Shown here piece after piece: positions 31,957-41,969 of a stretch of DNA of 64,000 nucleotides; position 1 is the stretch's first letter, and the number at the start of each line of letters is the position of its first letter. Below the pieces are notes generated by a model, which was not told the origin of the DNA, made no database searches, and saw only the letters and a program-made list of their open reading frames with translations. Both the position numbers and the translations under genes were made by a program. This DNA comes from Nitzschia sp. pyKryTriq1 (taxonomy: Eukaryota; Bacillariophyta; Bacillariophyceae; Bacillariales; Bacillariaceae). Location of the stretch: assembly GCA_956465555.1 (NCBI GenBank), contig OY101116.1:1426001-1490000 (forward strand), given 5' to 3'.

Positions 31957-33450
31957 ATGGATCCAGACGCAATCGCTGCAATGCTCCAAAAGCAAATGGG
32001 GACGACTTCCGTGGAAGAGACCAAGGACCGGTTCTCCAAGCTTTCTGAAGAAGAAGGAATGGCTGTCTTTTTTAGCGCCATGCAACAAGCAGGACCAGAC
32101 GTCGACCCGATGGAAATCATCAAGCAAGAAGTTCTGGAGAAGCCCAACGTTCTATTGTCGGAGTTTCGCAACCGTCCAGGCCGGCCGCCCTTTACGCAGG
32201 CAAAATGCAGTGGCTGCGCCAAGGGAAGCATTCCTATGAAACGATGCACTGCGTGCAAGGCGGTCTGGTACTGTTCGAAAGCGTGCCAAATCAAAGATTG
32301 GAAAATAAAAGGCGCTCTTGTGAATCGTCCACACAAGTACAACTGTCCCGAAATTGTGCAGGTCAAGCGAGAATTTGCATCTTCCCCGAATGGAATGGCA
32401 TTGCGAAAGAAGTTCTTGTGGGCCGATCAACACGATGCCGAGGGGGCGTTTTACGTGTTTGAGTTTCTCGTTCGTCGAGGCGTTCGAGGAACGGTGGACT
32501 ATCTCAGCTTTTGGGACAGGCCCAGTATCTTGGAAGGAACCTTTGTGAGTGAGGGGAACGCAGATAAGCATGGCTTTCAAAATGGACAAATGCTGCTCCA
32601 GAACAAGTTTCCTTCGCTGCACAAAGGCTGGGTGAATCTTTCCTCTGACGAATATCCTTCAGGAGACCCTCCCACCGCAACTATTCCACCTGGTGGGATC
32701 AAGTCATGGCCCGAGTACATGGAATTTCGAGACCTATCGTACTCGTCAATTGCACCCTTGCTATTGACCAATGTTTTGACAATCTACCAAATGCTCCACC
32801 ATGAACTCTCTCTTACGAACACAAAGAAAATCACAGTCGCCCTGTTGGGTGTCGAGTCTGAGGTTAACCAGATTCCCCTATTCGGTGAACTGGCCCACTT
32901 ATTACCCTCTGGCTGTGAATTGGAGCTTGTCCTCCTGTCCCCTTCGGTCAAAGCCATGTGTCGACAAGGAGCCCAAAGTCCAACGAAGCCGCCGAGCATA
33001 ATTTCTTCGTCGAAAGACCATGTTGTCCTTGACAAGCAATCTACTACTGGACGGGTCCGTGTGAGACTCGATGCTCAACACGGTACCTTTCACGAAACCG
33101 GGTATTGGACTCCTGATGCGGTGATTGGTCTAAATGCGGGCTTATCTACCTATCCTGCCTGGAGCCGGACGATGGTGAAGATTCTTGCATTGCGTATCCC
33201 CTTTTCATTTTCGGATCATTCATACATGCAGCAAAGATCTATTCAAAAGGGATGGGTCCCTCGTATCGTGGAAGCCATTGCGAAGCAGGAAGGGACCACG
33301 TCCTTGCCGCTGCCACGCCTTGATATTTCATTGAATCCGTTCCATTCGATTGCCAATCGTGACGCGGCTCCAGTCCAAGTGCCCAACCTCGAAAATGGAT
33401 ACCTCATGACATGGGATGGCAAGTCATATGATTTCTCCTCTTCCAAATAG
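31957..33450 (+). CDS. MYND zinc-finger protein, MSS51-like
   Basis: 497 residues, ATG in context aagATGG. A MYND finger lies at about residues 85-130: CSGCAKGSIPMKRCTACKAV, then WYCSKACQIKDW and a closing His/Cys (HKYNCPEI). The C-terminal half carries the region shared with yeast Mss51 and animal MSS51/ZMYND17: TVALLGVESEVNQIPLFGEL, ELELVLLSPSVK and the PDAVIGLNAGLSTYPAWSRT block. In yeast Mss51 activates COX1 translation and assembly in mitochondria. The C-terminal domain is also found in other MYND proteins, so a strict cytochrome oxidase role is not assured. There is no clear mitochondrial presequence at this start. The N-terminal 80 residues are helical and acidic. Confidence 0.78.
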   Translation: MDPDAIAAMLQKQMGTTSVEETKDRFSKLSEEEGMAVFFSAMQQAGPDVDPMEIIKQEVLEKPNVLLSEFRNRPGRPPFTQAKCSGCAKGSIPMKRCTACKAVWYCSKACQIKDWKIKGALVNRPHKYNCPEIVQVKREFASSPNGMALRKKFLWADQHDAEGAFYVFEFLVRRGVRGTVDYLSFWDRPSILEGTFVSEGNADKHGFQNGQMLLQNKFPSLHKGWVNLSSDEYPSGDPPTATIPPGGIKSWPEYMEFRDLSYSSIAPLLLTNVLTIYQMLHHELSLTNTKKITVALLGVESEVNQIPLFGELAHLLPSGCELELVLLSPSVKAMCRQGAQSPTKPPSIISSSKDHVVLDKQSTTGRVRVRLDAQHGTFHETGYWTPDAVIGLNAGLSTYPAWSRTMVKILALRIPFSFSDHSYMQQRSIQKGWVPRIVEAIAKQEGTTSLPLPRLDISLNPFHSIANRDAAPVQVPNLENGYLMTWDGKSYDFSSSK

Positions 33451-34108
33451 AAGAAACTGTTTTTTCTTCGTCGGGTTGAATAAGGATCCAGCAGCAAATA
33501 ATTCAACCACGAAGTCAACCAATAGCTACCGGTAGCCCCGCAGACACTGCACGCGCATCCGGGGTTCTTTGCACCTAACACGACTACCGGTAGCTACTAG
33601 CAGATTGTATCGCATCACCGTACAGTACCTTGTGATCCCATGCATTCTTATTTGTGCTACGCACCACGGAGCAAGGTGATCGATAGTTTTTAGATCTTTT
33701 TATTTATTTTTATAGAGCATATTTGCAAAGTCCTGGAATTATAGTCTACTAGTACGAGCAGACCAGTGCCAGCGTCATCCAATCTTCCATGACAAACGGC
33801 AAAAATTTGCTTGAAAAAATGGACGATAGAGCTGCTTTGAAGGTCAACATGGTAATTGGATCCGTGGGCGCATACTGACTGTAGTCTGCGTTGACATTAT
33901 TTTCAACAAAGGAGGAAGTATTATCATCATCATCGTCGTCGTCGTCGTCGTCATCTCTGTTCTATATGGGCATACTGTACTCGTGATGGCTGGGTTCATC
34001 CTGTGTCCATCGTTCAACATTTCTTCCTAGCATTAAACTTGCATTTTGCGCCGAGACCTTCTTTCGGCTACCGCGCCGGATAGAAGCTCTACTGCACGTA
34101 CGTAGCTA
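33451..34108. other. Intergenic, low-complexity stretch
   Basis: TACCGGTAG words at 33520-33600 and a (TCA/TCG)n run at about 33921-33955. No gene was seen. Confidence 0.4.
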
Positions 34109-34231
34109 CTAGTGGGCCTTTTCTTTCTCTGTCTCTTGTTTCATTTCACGGCGAACAAAGAAGAGCCACGCCAGGAACACCGAGCCCTGAAATACAACCA
34201 CGCCAAACAGCAGCTTTTCGACCCAAGACAT
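34109..34231 (-). CDS. Candidate 40-residue single-span microprotein
   Basis: ATG 34231 to TAG 34109. The product begins MSWVEKLLFGVVVFQGSVFL, continues AWLFFVRREM, and ends in a charged Lys/Glu tail. This is one convincing membrane segment with a basic stop-transfer edge, the layout of small mitochondrial or ER membrane subunits. It lies alone between two plus-strand genes. No family is recognised, and the length is short enough for chance, but composition is clearly not random. Confidence 0.45.
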   Translation of the reverse strand: MSWVEKLLFGVVVFQGSVFLAWLFFVRREMKQETEKEKAH

Positions 34232-34849
34232 TTTTTTCGGAGAAAAATATTTTCAATTTGCCGTGGGAACCAGAACGTTGCGTGACACGGTCGGTGAAGC
34301 GCTGTGCTGTACGAGTACTCGTAGGTTTTATTCGTAGTAGTGGGGAATTTCAAATAACAAGAATCCAGCGAAAAAGGGCGATGATAGAGTATTGAAGAAG
34401 CCTCGCGGAAGTTAGGCGTGTATGATGTTGCACAAAATAGGTATCGTACCTGATACAATAGAAGGCTTGGATGAAAAGACGAGTATCAGTATCAGTATTA
34501 TGGTGCTGTACGCTGCACTGGTGGGTTTGTTTCGAATGGAAACAACGGAGAACGGAGAGCAGCGAGAAGCGACGACGGGTCGCGAAAAGCGCTGCGTGCG
34601 ATGATGGAGGGAGAGGGAGGAGCAAGGAAAGATACGGGAAAATGAAGGGGTGTACACGTACCCCAAATCAACAGGCAACACATACACGTACTGTACGTAC
34701 TGCAGCAGTTTTAAAAATTCCCCCAATTCCTGCTTGGCTGGTCTGTCCCGCCGCCGCCGCGAACAGAGCAATAACAACAACAACAACAACAACAAGACAC
34801 AAACCAACAAGCATAAAACTTATAAAACAACGATTGATTGATTTCCACC
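34232..34849. promoter_or_regulatory. Divergent intergenic region
   Basis: This holds the 5' regions of the microprotein and the next gene. An (AAC)n run of about 24 bases near 34772-34796 lies in the likely 5' UTR of the downstream gene. GTAC words occur at 34305-34325 and 34655-34705. Confidence 0.4.
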
Positions 34850-35128
34850 ATGGCAGCAAGATCATCAGGCAACAAGCTCGTATTAGCAGCTGTCGGAGCT
34901 ACTGTATCTGCTATCGGTATTGGGACGATATATTTGCCGTTCATTGCTGACAGAGATAAAATGAGAGGTCTGCACGAGGAAGCAAGTCCGCCAACCTCTG
35001 CCATGTTGGCCCAAGAAATCAAAAAGCTCCAGACAGACGGATTACTGAGGGGCGATGACGATGATGGAAACGGCGCTAAGCCAGAACGAAAAAGTCTGGC
35101 GCCTGGAAGCATGTGGAAGAGATTTTAG
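34850..35128 (+). CDS. Small single-span protein, possibly SMIM20/MITRAC7-like
   Basis: 92 residues from ATG 34850 (ttccaccATGGC, a strong context). A short basic N-terminus is followed by one membrane segment (LVLAAVGATVSAIGIGTIYL) and PFIADRDKMR, then a soluble tail ending LAPGSMWKRF. This layout, an N-terminal span with a short tail ending PG..W, is like SMIM20/MITRAC7, an inner mitochondrial membrane chaperone for newly made COX1. Similarity is weak and judged by eye, so only the small mitochondrial-type membrane protein part is firm. The MSS51-like gene 1.4 kb upstream also belongs to a COX1-related family, which may be coincidence. Confidence 0.6.
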   Translation: MAARSSGNKLVLAAVGATVSAIGIGTIYLPFIADRDKMRGLHEEASPPTSAMLAQEIKKLQTDGLLRGDDDDGNGAKPERKSLAPGSMWKRF

Positions 35129-35929
35129 AGAGACGAGGAATGAGGAATATGATGCAAGCACCCGGGTCTGCCGTTTCCCGGTCCGGTCGTGGGCTACGGA
35201 CCCGCGAAGCTGATTTGGAATTGTTGGCAAACCTACAGCCCAGAAAAGTGGTGTCTTGACGTTCGTGAAGTGGCGAGAACCATGGGGATGCGAGTTATAA
35301 AAGCACTCGATTTGAAGCGACGCTACAATCTCTCCCGGACCATCCTACCAAGAATGAATTAAAAATATTCACTTTAGTAAAACAAGAACTGTGTACTTCA
35401 AAACTTTCCAGCTTCCTTTCTCATTACAAAGAGAGTATTCGATTTCTCTCTCTCTCGATACAAGTAGAGAAAGAAAGATCCCCCGTCTCTGCTACTCCTA
35501 CTACCTGTAGAGAGTAGAAAGAGAGAGAGAGAGAATACGAGTAGATCATCATACTACTTGATCCATACCGGTACCCGGTACAGTGCAGTGTACCCCGGTA
35601 CAGTACTACTCGTACAGTACCAGTACTGTACAACAGTGGCGGGCGGCGGCCGGACACAACATGGACCAGGTGGACTCGACTCTCGATCTACGAATCATCA
35701 TCGATCCCGTGGGTATCCGTACCGGTAACGGTACACGATAAGACAAAACAGGGCCAAGACAAACCGGTAAAGACACAACGCAGCACGCGGTCTCCATCAC
35801 TCCTCTCTAATACCGGTAGATGTATTCATAGACTAGCTACTCTCGCTATGTTAGAGTAGAGGGAGACTAGGACTTGAGAGCCATGCAATCGACAAGAATC
35901 AGTCTGCTTGAACAAGAGATATACACACG
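35129..35929. repeat. Intergenic block of GAGA and GTAC words
   Basis: CTCTCTCT/GAGAGAGA runs at 35445-35535, then TACCGGTAC/GTACAGTAC palindromes at 35565-35740. No gene was seen. Confidence 0.45.
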
Positions 35930-37030
35930 ATGAGCGAATCATCAATAGGACGTTTGTTTGTGACTCCGACTGGAGGTATAACACCCGCCTGCTTTCTGCT
36001 GCTCATCGGTCTGCCCGTCATTTTCTCTGGAAAGATCCTGATCGGCGCATTGTTCGTTGCAGCGGGACTATGCTTCGCACTGAGGGAAGCCATGAGAAAA
36101 ATAAAAGAATCCGAAAAGCAAGTCATTCGATATACTATATTCAATCCAGAAGATATCATCGGAGAGCTGGAAATGCTAGAAGAAAGCAGGCAGGTCGATG
36201 AAAACAGCCAAAGTCAGTGCATGGCAAGTCTTGCAGCTCTGGCGAAGAAATACAATAATAAACACGACAACACCAGAGCGTCTCTCCCACTACTCTGTCA
36301 ACAAGCCGCCTATATTTGTTTGCGATTATTTCCAGAAGATGACGATATTGTGGCAGGTGCCATTTCGCTGCTGGCCTTGATTGCCAAGAATAATCAAGTG
36401 CGACAACGCAACAAATTCCAGGCAGACGAATATGGCCTTGATCGACCTATCGTCGCATTGAAAAAGGCGCTGGAGCGAGCCAAGAAGGAAGAAGACGAAA
36501 CGAAAGAAGAGCTGCTGGCGGAAATTCAAAGGAAAGGAGCTCTACTTCTGGGTGCACTAGCCGACGGCGACAAGGAATTTGACCTACCCATCAAGATCGT
36601 CGAAGAAGATGGCCTCGAGCTTATTCTAGATGCAGCGAATTGGTTCCGATTACATCAAGATGTGGCAAACTGGACTCTCTGGGCTGTATTCATTATATGT
36701 TATGAGCATCTTCGCAACAAAGTTCAGTTGGTTCGATTGGCGGGCATTACGACGGTGTGTGAGCTGATGAAGAACAACCCAAACTGCCTTGAAGTCAACA
36801 GACATGGCGTTGCGATACTATTTGACCTAATGAGGGAAGGAAATGAAGAAGACGGTGTCAAATGGGACCCTTGGGAGGTCCGAAAGCTTGCACTTGCGGC
36901 AGGACTCCACACAGTAGTCCTTAACGCAATGACGGAGTTTTCCGATTCGATGGACATTATGATGATGGGACAAGAAATGCTCATCGGAACAGGCTACAGA
37001 GGTGATATTCCTCAGGCTCAGCAGTTGTAA
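35930..37030 (+). CDS. ARM-like helical repeat protein with N-terminal membrane hairpin
   Basis: 366 residues, ATG 35930. Residues about 15-60 form two adjacent hydrophobic segments (ACFLLLIGLPVIFSG and IGALFVAAGLCFAL). The rest is a run of helical pairs typical of armadillo-like folds, with blocks such as LPLLCQQAAYICLRLF and GAISLLALIAKNN and a matching pair near LILDAANWFRL and DVANWTLWAVFI. No catalytic motif was seen. Such proteins usually act as scaffolds. It is likely anchored at a membrane with the repeat domain exposed. The family is not named with confidence. Confidence 0.7.
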   Translation: MSESSIGRLFVTPTGGITPACFLLLIGLPVIFSGKILIGALFVAAGLCFALREAMRKIKESEKQVIRYTIFNPEDIIGELEMLEESRQVDENSQSQCMASLAALAKKYNNKHDNTRASLPLLCQQAAYICLRLFPEDDDIVAGAISLLALIAKNNQVRQRNKFQADEYGLDRPIVALKKALERAKKEEDETKEELLAEIQRKGALLLGALADGDKEFDLPIKIVEEDGLELILDAANWFRLHQDVANWTLWAVFIICYEHLRNKVQLVRLAGITTVCELMKNNPNCLEVNRHGVAILFDLMREGNEEDGVKWDPWEVRKLALAAGLHTVVLNAMTEFSDSMDIMMMGQEMLIGTGYRGDIPQAQQL

Positions 37031-38172
37031 ACGATAATTTACTTCGAGTATAATGGTTCATCTGTGTAGGCTGGAGACCGTCTACTACGCAGCATTCGCT
37101 CTCTCTAGAGAGAAGTGTCCATGGTCTGATTGTTAGATAGTATACTCGTAATACCGAGGCTTCCAACTCTCTACGTTCGGTTCGTACAACGATGGTACGA
37201 GAGGAATGCAGATTTACTGGTTGTGTGATAAAGGGTTGGCCCGCACTACTGAAACGTGAAGCGAACAGAAGAGAGAGAAAGCTGAGCGTACCTCCTAGTA
37301 CAGTAGTAGGAGCTCGGACCCCTGACCTACAAAACTTCGAGTCGATCCAACTACTGTCCTGTACTAGGAGCAAGAGTTAAAAGTTTTCGAATACTTTTAT
37401 GTATTCTTTTTTCGATCTATATCTCTCCATCTCGTTTTGTTACTTTCAATCTATCTCTACCGGTACTACTCTCTCTACTACTAGCTAGAGAGAGAGGACG
37501 TCTGGAGAGAAAGAGGAGGAGTCAGTTGATCATCGTGCAGCTATCGAGAATCAAGAGAAGAAATCATTGCGTGCGCCGTAGATACAAGTAGACAAACGGA
37601 ACTGTAGTCTCTAGTACCGGTGCTGAGGGTACCGGTATGTGTAGTACCGGTAGTCTACCGTACAGTACTACATACCGGTGCTGTACTCTCTACCCCTCGT
37701 ACATAGTACCGAACCGGTAGAGAGAAGAGAAACATCCCATCAGATCTACCATACCGGTACGGTATACCGGTATGTACCGGTATGTACCGGTACGTATGGC
37801 TTCGGATTATTCATTCATCAGCAAGAATTTTCTTGAAGCACATATTTAACATATGGGTTATTTATGGTTGTGACCGAGCCAACGGATAGAACCGTTAAAA
37901 ATCATATAAGTAAGTGAGATTGGGCGCATGTAAGATGCGCGCTCGGTGACACAAACCACTATTCGTACACGACAATTTCAATTCGCAACTCTCCCGACTG
38001 ACTAGAATACTCGTACGGTATGATATTATGGTACTTCATCATTTGCACCACTCTTTTTGGACAACATTATCATCCATCATCATCTCTGTGATCTCTTACA
38101 ATCAGTACTCATTAAAGATTTTGCCATCACAACCATTGTACATCTTGAGCCTCAAGTCGAATTTAAACTACA
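37031..38172. repeat. Intergenic region rich in TACCGGTA palindromes
   Basis: The densest run is at 37610-37795, where TACCGGTA and GTACCGGTAC recur every 10-25 bases. CTCTCTAC words precede it (37440-37510). No gene was seen. Confidence 0.5.
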
Positions 38173-38679
38173 ATGATTGACCTCTTCAACGGAAATGGAT
38201 TGTGCTGGACACAAGTGTGTTCTTCGAAGCCTGGCACGGGGTTCTTCCGAACGGTGTCGTTTTGCGAACAAGTTAGAGTCGACGAGATCCCGAACAAAAA
38301 GTCCTTATCCCGGCGGGAAAGAAACGCCTTGTGGTATCCTGAGCCTACAAATGGAGGTGTGAATAATCTGATACAACAAATCATGTGTGGCAGTGGGAGG
38401 GAAAGAAACGGTGACGGGGAGGAAATTGAGTTTGGCCACGATATAGATGCTCGTTCTTTTCCTATTTCAGCAGTGTTGATGGAACAAGAAACTCGACGAG
38501 ATTCTGGACAGCGAGTAGATCCAGCTGAAATTGCGAAGATTTATCACCGGTGCTCTTCTCATAGTGCTTTACGGGCGCAAATGCGTGCAGTGGAATTTGA
38601 GCTCGATGCCGTCGAATACTTGTGCCAACCGTCAAGACACGGAAAACAAAAAATTATTCTCCTTGAAGAAAGAAGATAG
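38173..38679 (+). CDS. Conserved-looking stramenopile protein, unknown function
   Basis: 168 residues, ATG in context acaATGATTG. The segment VSFCEQVRVDEIPNKKSLSR followed by RERNALWYPE is a pattern I associate with a large set of diatom hypothetical proteins (a strand, an EIP turn, then an S-R-x-E-x-x-x-L-W-Y box). A helical C-terminal half follows, with Arg/Glu heptad-like spacing. There is no targeting signal. The function is unknown. Confidence 0.55.
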   Translation: MIDLFNGNGLCWTQVCSSKPGTGFFRTVSFCEQVRVDEIPNKKSLSRRERNALWYPEPTNGGVNNLIQQIMCGSGRERNGDGEEIEFGHDIDARSFPISAVLMEQETRRDSGQRVDPAEIAKIYHRCSSHSALRAQMRAVEFELDAVEYLCQPSRHGKQKIILLEERR

Positions 38680-39623
38680 TCTAGAAATGGCAACGCATGG
38701 GAATTGTCTGAGTACCTCTATCGGATCATGAGCCGCCAAGGCGTTGCTACTCGTTGTTCATTCGTTTATATCAACTTTTAGTCTTCTTCTAAGTGAGATA
38801 GTTTATGACGTTCTTCTTGTCCGTCCCCTGTCTGTTCTACTCTATCTAGCATGCTGAGCCTACTTGTACTAGATCTTTCTACTACCTCTTTAGACATTAA
38901 TTTTAGCCCGACACGAGAGCTCACACCTCCATATGAACACCCCCGTTGAGTTGGGTCGGTCATCGTGTGAGTGAAAGATATGAAACTGTACCGGTACAGT
39001 ACAAGTACTACTTCTTCGGGTCGAAGCTATCAGAGGGATGCATGTTCTTCCATGATCCTCTGCTGAGCCCGAACTCCAAAGGTGCCTCCGAGGCCCGATC
39101 GAAATCTTCGATCAACGCCGAACAAGAACAATAAATCAGTGGGTTAATTACTGTAGTTAGTAGAGACTTGCAGCTCCGAGCTACAGTAGCTCCTCTCTCC
39201 TCTCTACTACCGGTAGCCGGTAGTAGAGCTCGTCAAGCAAGAAGCTCCTGCTCTCGACTCACTATAGCTAATAGAGATCAAAGAAGGGCTAAGGAAGCCC
39301 CCTTTCGGATCGATCCGATCAAAATCGATCCAACGTCGAAGGATCGAGAACCGCATGCAAGCGCCAAAAGCAAGCACTATTACTGTACTCGTACTATTGT
39401 ACCGTACAGGAATACTCGTGCTCGTTCAGTACAACAGAAGATGCCAAGATTTGGTGCAGTGCCGATGGCGTTTGATTTGGGATTGACTCGCGATGGCAAC
39501 AAGCAGAACCAAGAGCGAACCAAACAAGGCGACGCCCTTGACACGGTGAAAGGGCGTTGAACAGTCAGAAAGCATAGAGCAGATCCATCGCTTGCTACAT
39601 ACTGACGTTCTGTATTCGTAGTG
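38680..39623. other. Intergenic region
   Basis: Short ORFs without homology. Scattered TACCGGTA words (38985-39010, 39205-39225) and GATC-rich sequence near 39300-39350. No gene was supported. Confidence 0.4.
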
Positions 39624-40439
39624 ATGACCAGATATGGCGAGGGCTGGCTTCGACACTTGTTGCTTCTATCGGTGTCATCATTCGTCGTTGCCAACTGCTG
39701 GACACTCCGCCCAGACGTTGTCACTAGCTATACGCACTCGCAACGGCCGAGTTTGAGCGAGGATAATGTTTCCGTATCGCGTCTTCGTGGTAGCCTGTGG
39801 GCTGTGAAGGATGAAAACGTCGAGCAGTCTCCCGCAAAGAAGGCAAACAAGAAAGCAAAATCAAAGAAAAGCGACGAAGTGACTCATTGGCTAGATGAAA
39901 CCGATGTAGTCCAATTGGAATCCAACGGAGACAATGTCTCACTATTTCGTTTCAAAATCCGAGGAAACCCCAGACCTCTGGTTCGTCATCGCACTTCACG
40001 TGGAATGATATACAACCCATCGGCTGGTCTTCAAGAGTCCTTTCGAAGGGAAGTGTTGAACATTCTTTCGGCACACAACAAGCTGGAACTCCCTCTTTTC
40101 CGGGAGGAGGACGCCCTGGTCATGTCAGTTGTTCTGCGAACAAAGCGTCCGAAAAATCATTTTGTAAACAACAAACCTGGTCCTCACCGGCTGAAAGCAA
40201 CAGCTCCACCTGCGACGGGGCAGACTCGAACAGACGTCGACAACTTGATCAAGTTTGTCATGGACTCTATGAACGAAGTCCTGTATCCCGACGACAGGCA
40301 GATATCATCGCTCCATGTGACGAAACTATTGGATAACGAAGGATTATGTGAAGGATCTACAGAAATTTGCGTGCGAACTATTGCCGAAAGCGATCTCGAA
40401 GTCTTGATGGACAATTCTTTCAGAATTGTAGAGCGGTAA
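39624..40439 (+). CDS. RusA-like Holliday junction resolvase, organelle-targeted
   Basis: 271 residues from ATG 39624; an in-frame GTG lies one codon before. The C-terminal half is a RusA-type domain: an N-terminal strand pair ending PRPLVRHRT, then TRTDVDNLIKFVMDSMNEVL and YPDDRQISSLHVTK. The Asp residues of the DVDN and DDRQ boxes correspond to the metal-binding acidic cluster of bacterial RusA, which cuts four-way DNA junctions. The first 30 residues are a signal peptide (LLLLSVSSFVVANCW) followed by a Ser/Thr-rich and then Lys-rich segment, which fits import into the plastid (Trp at the cleavage +1) or endomembrane system. The gene ends only 9 bp from the convergent Nudix gene. Confidence in the domain is high and in targeting moderate. 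Confidence 0.82.
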   Translation: MTRYGEGWLRHLLLLSVSSFVVANCWTLRPDVVTSYTHSQRPSLSEDNVSVSRLRGSLWAVKDENVEQSPAKKANKKAKSKKSDEVTHWLDETDVVQLESNGDNVSLFRFKIRGNPRPLVRHRTSRGMIYNPSAGLQESFRREVLNILSAHNKLELPLFREEDALVMSVVLRTKRPKNHFVNNKPGPHRLKATAPPATGQTRTDVDNLIKFVMDSMNEVLYPDDRQISSLHVTKLLDNEGLCEGSTEICVRTIAESDLEVLMDNSFRIVER

Positions 40440-40448
40440 AATATGTCT

Positions 40449-41969
40449 CTATTGTCGTCTCCGGGAAATGGTGGCAAAGAAGGCGCCTGCTAAGATGCCC
40501 ATGCCAAGATACAATATCGGGGCAACATATTGATTTGCGTCGAAGATGCTGCAATTTTCCCTGCGCGATGACGCCTGCTCGTCATGCGCTCTCCGATAGG
40601 CACTTTGCAGTTTAGAATGAGCCGCTTCGACGTGTGACCTCTTATTGGAGCTGTTGGTGCCACCAGATATTGCCTGGCAGATGATGATTCGATTCTGAGG
40701 TGTGATTTTTGAATCCATTACCTTCATTCGAACGTCGTAATTTTTAAATGCCATCATTTTCCCAGCAAGTAGCAGGTCCATGGCAGGGCCGATAGGGATG
40801 GACAAGTTTTTGCTCGCTGCCTTCCACGACCCTCCCTCTGATAGGTCTTTCTGACAACAGGGCATGACTGCTACGTGGACTCCATATCCAGACGCAATGT
40901 TTAATGTCTCTTCCGACAGGTGTTGGCAAGCGTGACATGCTACAACCAGGATGCGTTCTGGTCTAGTCGTACTCAACGCATCTTTCAACTCCGCGGGTAA
41001 TCCAGTGCGCAAACACTCGGGCCGATACTCGAGTTCCTTTTTGCTAAAGAAGTCGTCTTTCCATGCCCGCTCCACACCCCCATTGCCGACTCGAGCAGGA
41101 TCGACGACTACCGCTTTGGTGGCAGTGGTGCAGATTAAGAACAGTGCAGCCAAGGCACCATGACCTCCTGCGACATCGATGACAATGTCTAATTCCACTT
41201 GTCCCTTTCGTTTCAATGCAGATCGAACAATATTTTGAAACGCGAAGCACTCCTTGAACTCCTTGACGGAAGGAGAATGGATTTTGTTGTCATGAATAGC
41301 GTGGAACAATCGCTTCTCCAAGGTGAACTTGGGCTTTTCTTTCACGTCCATGTAGTAGTGGAGAATGGTGTTTGTTTCTTGGGTATTGCGTTGAAAGTGA
41401 AACCATCCATCGACTCCCAAAGGACGGTCAGTTGAAGAAAGTAGCTCTACCAACCAATGAGAATCATCTGCAAACATATTGTCGAGTGGCACGTCTCTCC
41501 AATCATCAAACCATCTAGGTGTCATCTCCTCGCATTCTCGGATATCAGTATAGGCCGCGCAGTCCTTCTGCGGCATGTGAACTCGATACGTGTGAATCAC
41601 CATTTCCAAAGGATCCTCTTCTGAAGTAAACCGAAGAATGCCCACTTTTGAATTCCTCAGTGAAATAGGAGATATAGAAATGTTGGTCTCTTCAAGTAAT
41701 TCACGACTCGCGCACTCTTCTGGACTTTCATCGGCGTGGTCGAACTTGCCCCCAAAAGAATTATACATGCCTTGTCCAAACCCTCGATTTTTGAGGCCGA
41801 GCAAGATGTGTCTAGGGGAAGCTGTCACTACTATCAGCGTGAACTCTTTTGTCTTTGTAGGATGATATTCGTGGTTGGATGCAGCTCGAAAAAAGCTGTC
41901 CAAAGTATCATGGGATTGCCCCAGCCGAGACTCTGGTAATCGATGCCGAAATGAGTTAATTTCTGTCAT
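40449..41969 (-). CDS. MTH1-type Nudix hydrolase fused to methyltransferase-like domain
   Basis: 506 residues from the first ATG (41969). Residues about 40-190 are a Nudix domain closest to MTH1/NUDT1: GFGQGMYNSFGGKF, then ESPEECASRELLEETNI (Nudix box with one extra residue before the first Glu), then DNMFADDSHW. As I recall, the Asn and the Asp-Asp pair of these blocks bind 8-oxo-dGTP in human MTH1, where the aromatic before the pair is Trp; here it is Phe. From about 235 a SAM-methyltransferase-like fold follows: IDVAGGHGALAALF (motif I), AVVVDPAR, then LVVACHACQHLSEETL and VAVMPCCQKDL. The C-terminus ends in one membrane span and RRRQ, a tail-anchor layout. The likely role is nucleotide-pool sanitation coupled to an unknown methyl transfer. 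Confidence 0.85.
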   Translation of the reverse strand: MTEINSFRHRLPESRLGQSHDTLDSFFRAASNHEYHPTKTKEFTLIVVTASPRHILLGLKNRGFGQGMYNSFGGKFDHADESPEECASRELLEETNISISPISLRNSKVGILRFTSEEDPLEMVIHTYRVHMPQKDCAAYTDIRECEEMTPRWFDDWRDVPLDNMFADDSHWLVELLSSTDRPLGVDGWFHFQRNTQETNTILHYYMDVKEKPKFTLEKRLFHAIHDNKIHSPSVKEFKECFAFQNIVRSALKRKGQVELDIVIDVAGGHGALAALFLICTTATKAVVVDPARVGNGGVERAWKDDFFSKKELEYRPECLRTGLPAELKDALSTTRPERILVVACHACQHLSEETLNIASGYGVHVAVMPCCQKDLSEGGSWKAASKNLSIPIGPAMDLLLAGKMMAFKNYDVRMKVMDSKITPQNRIIICQAISGGTNSSNKRSHVEAAHSKLQSAYRRAHDEQASSRRENCSIFDANQYVAPILYLGMGILAGAFFATISRRRQ

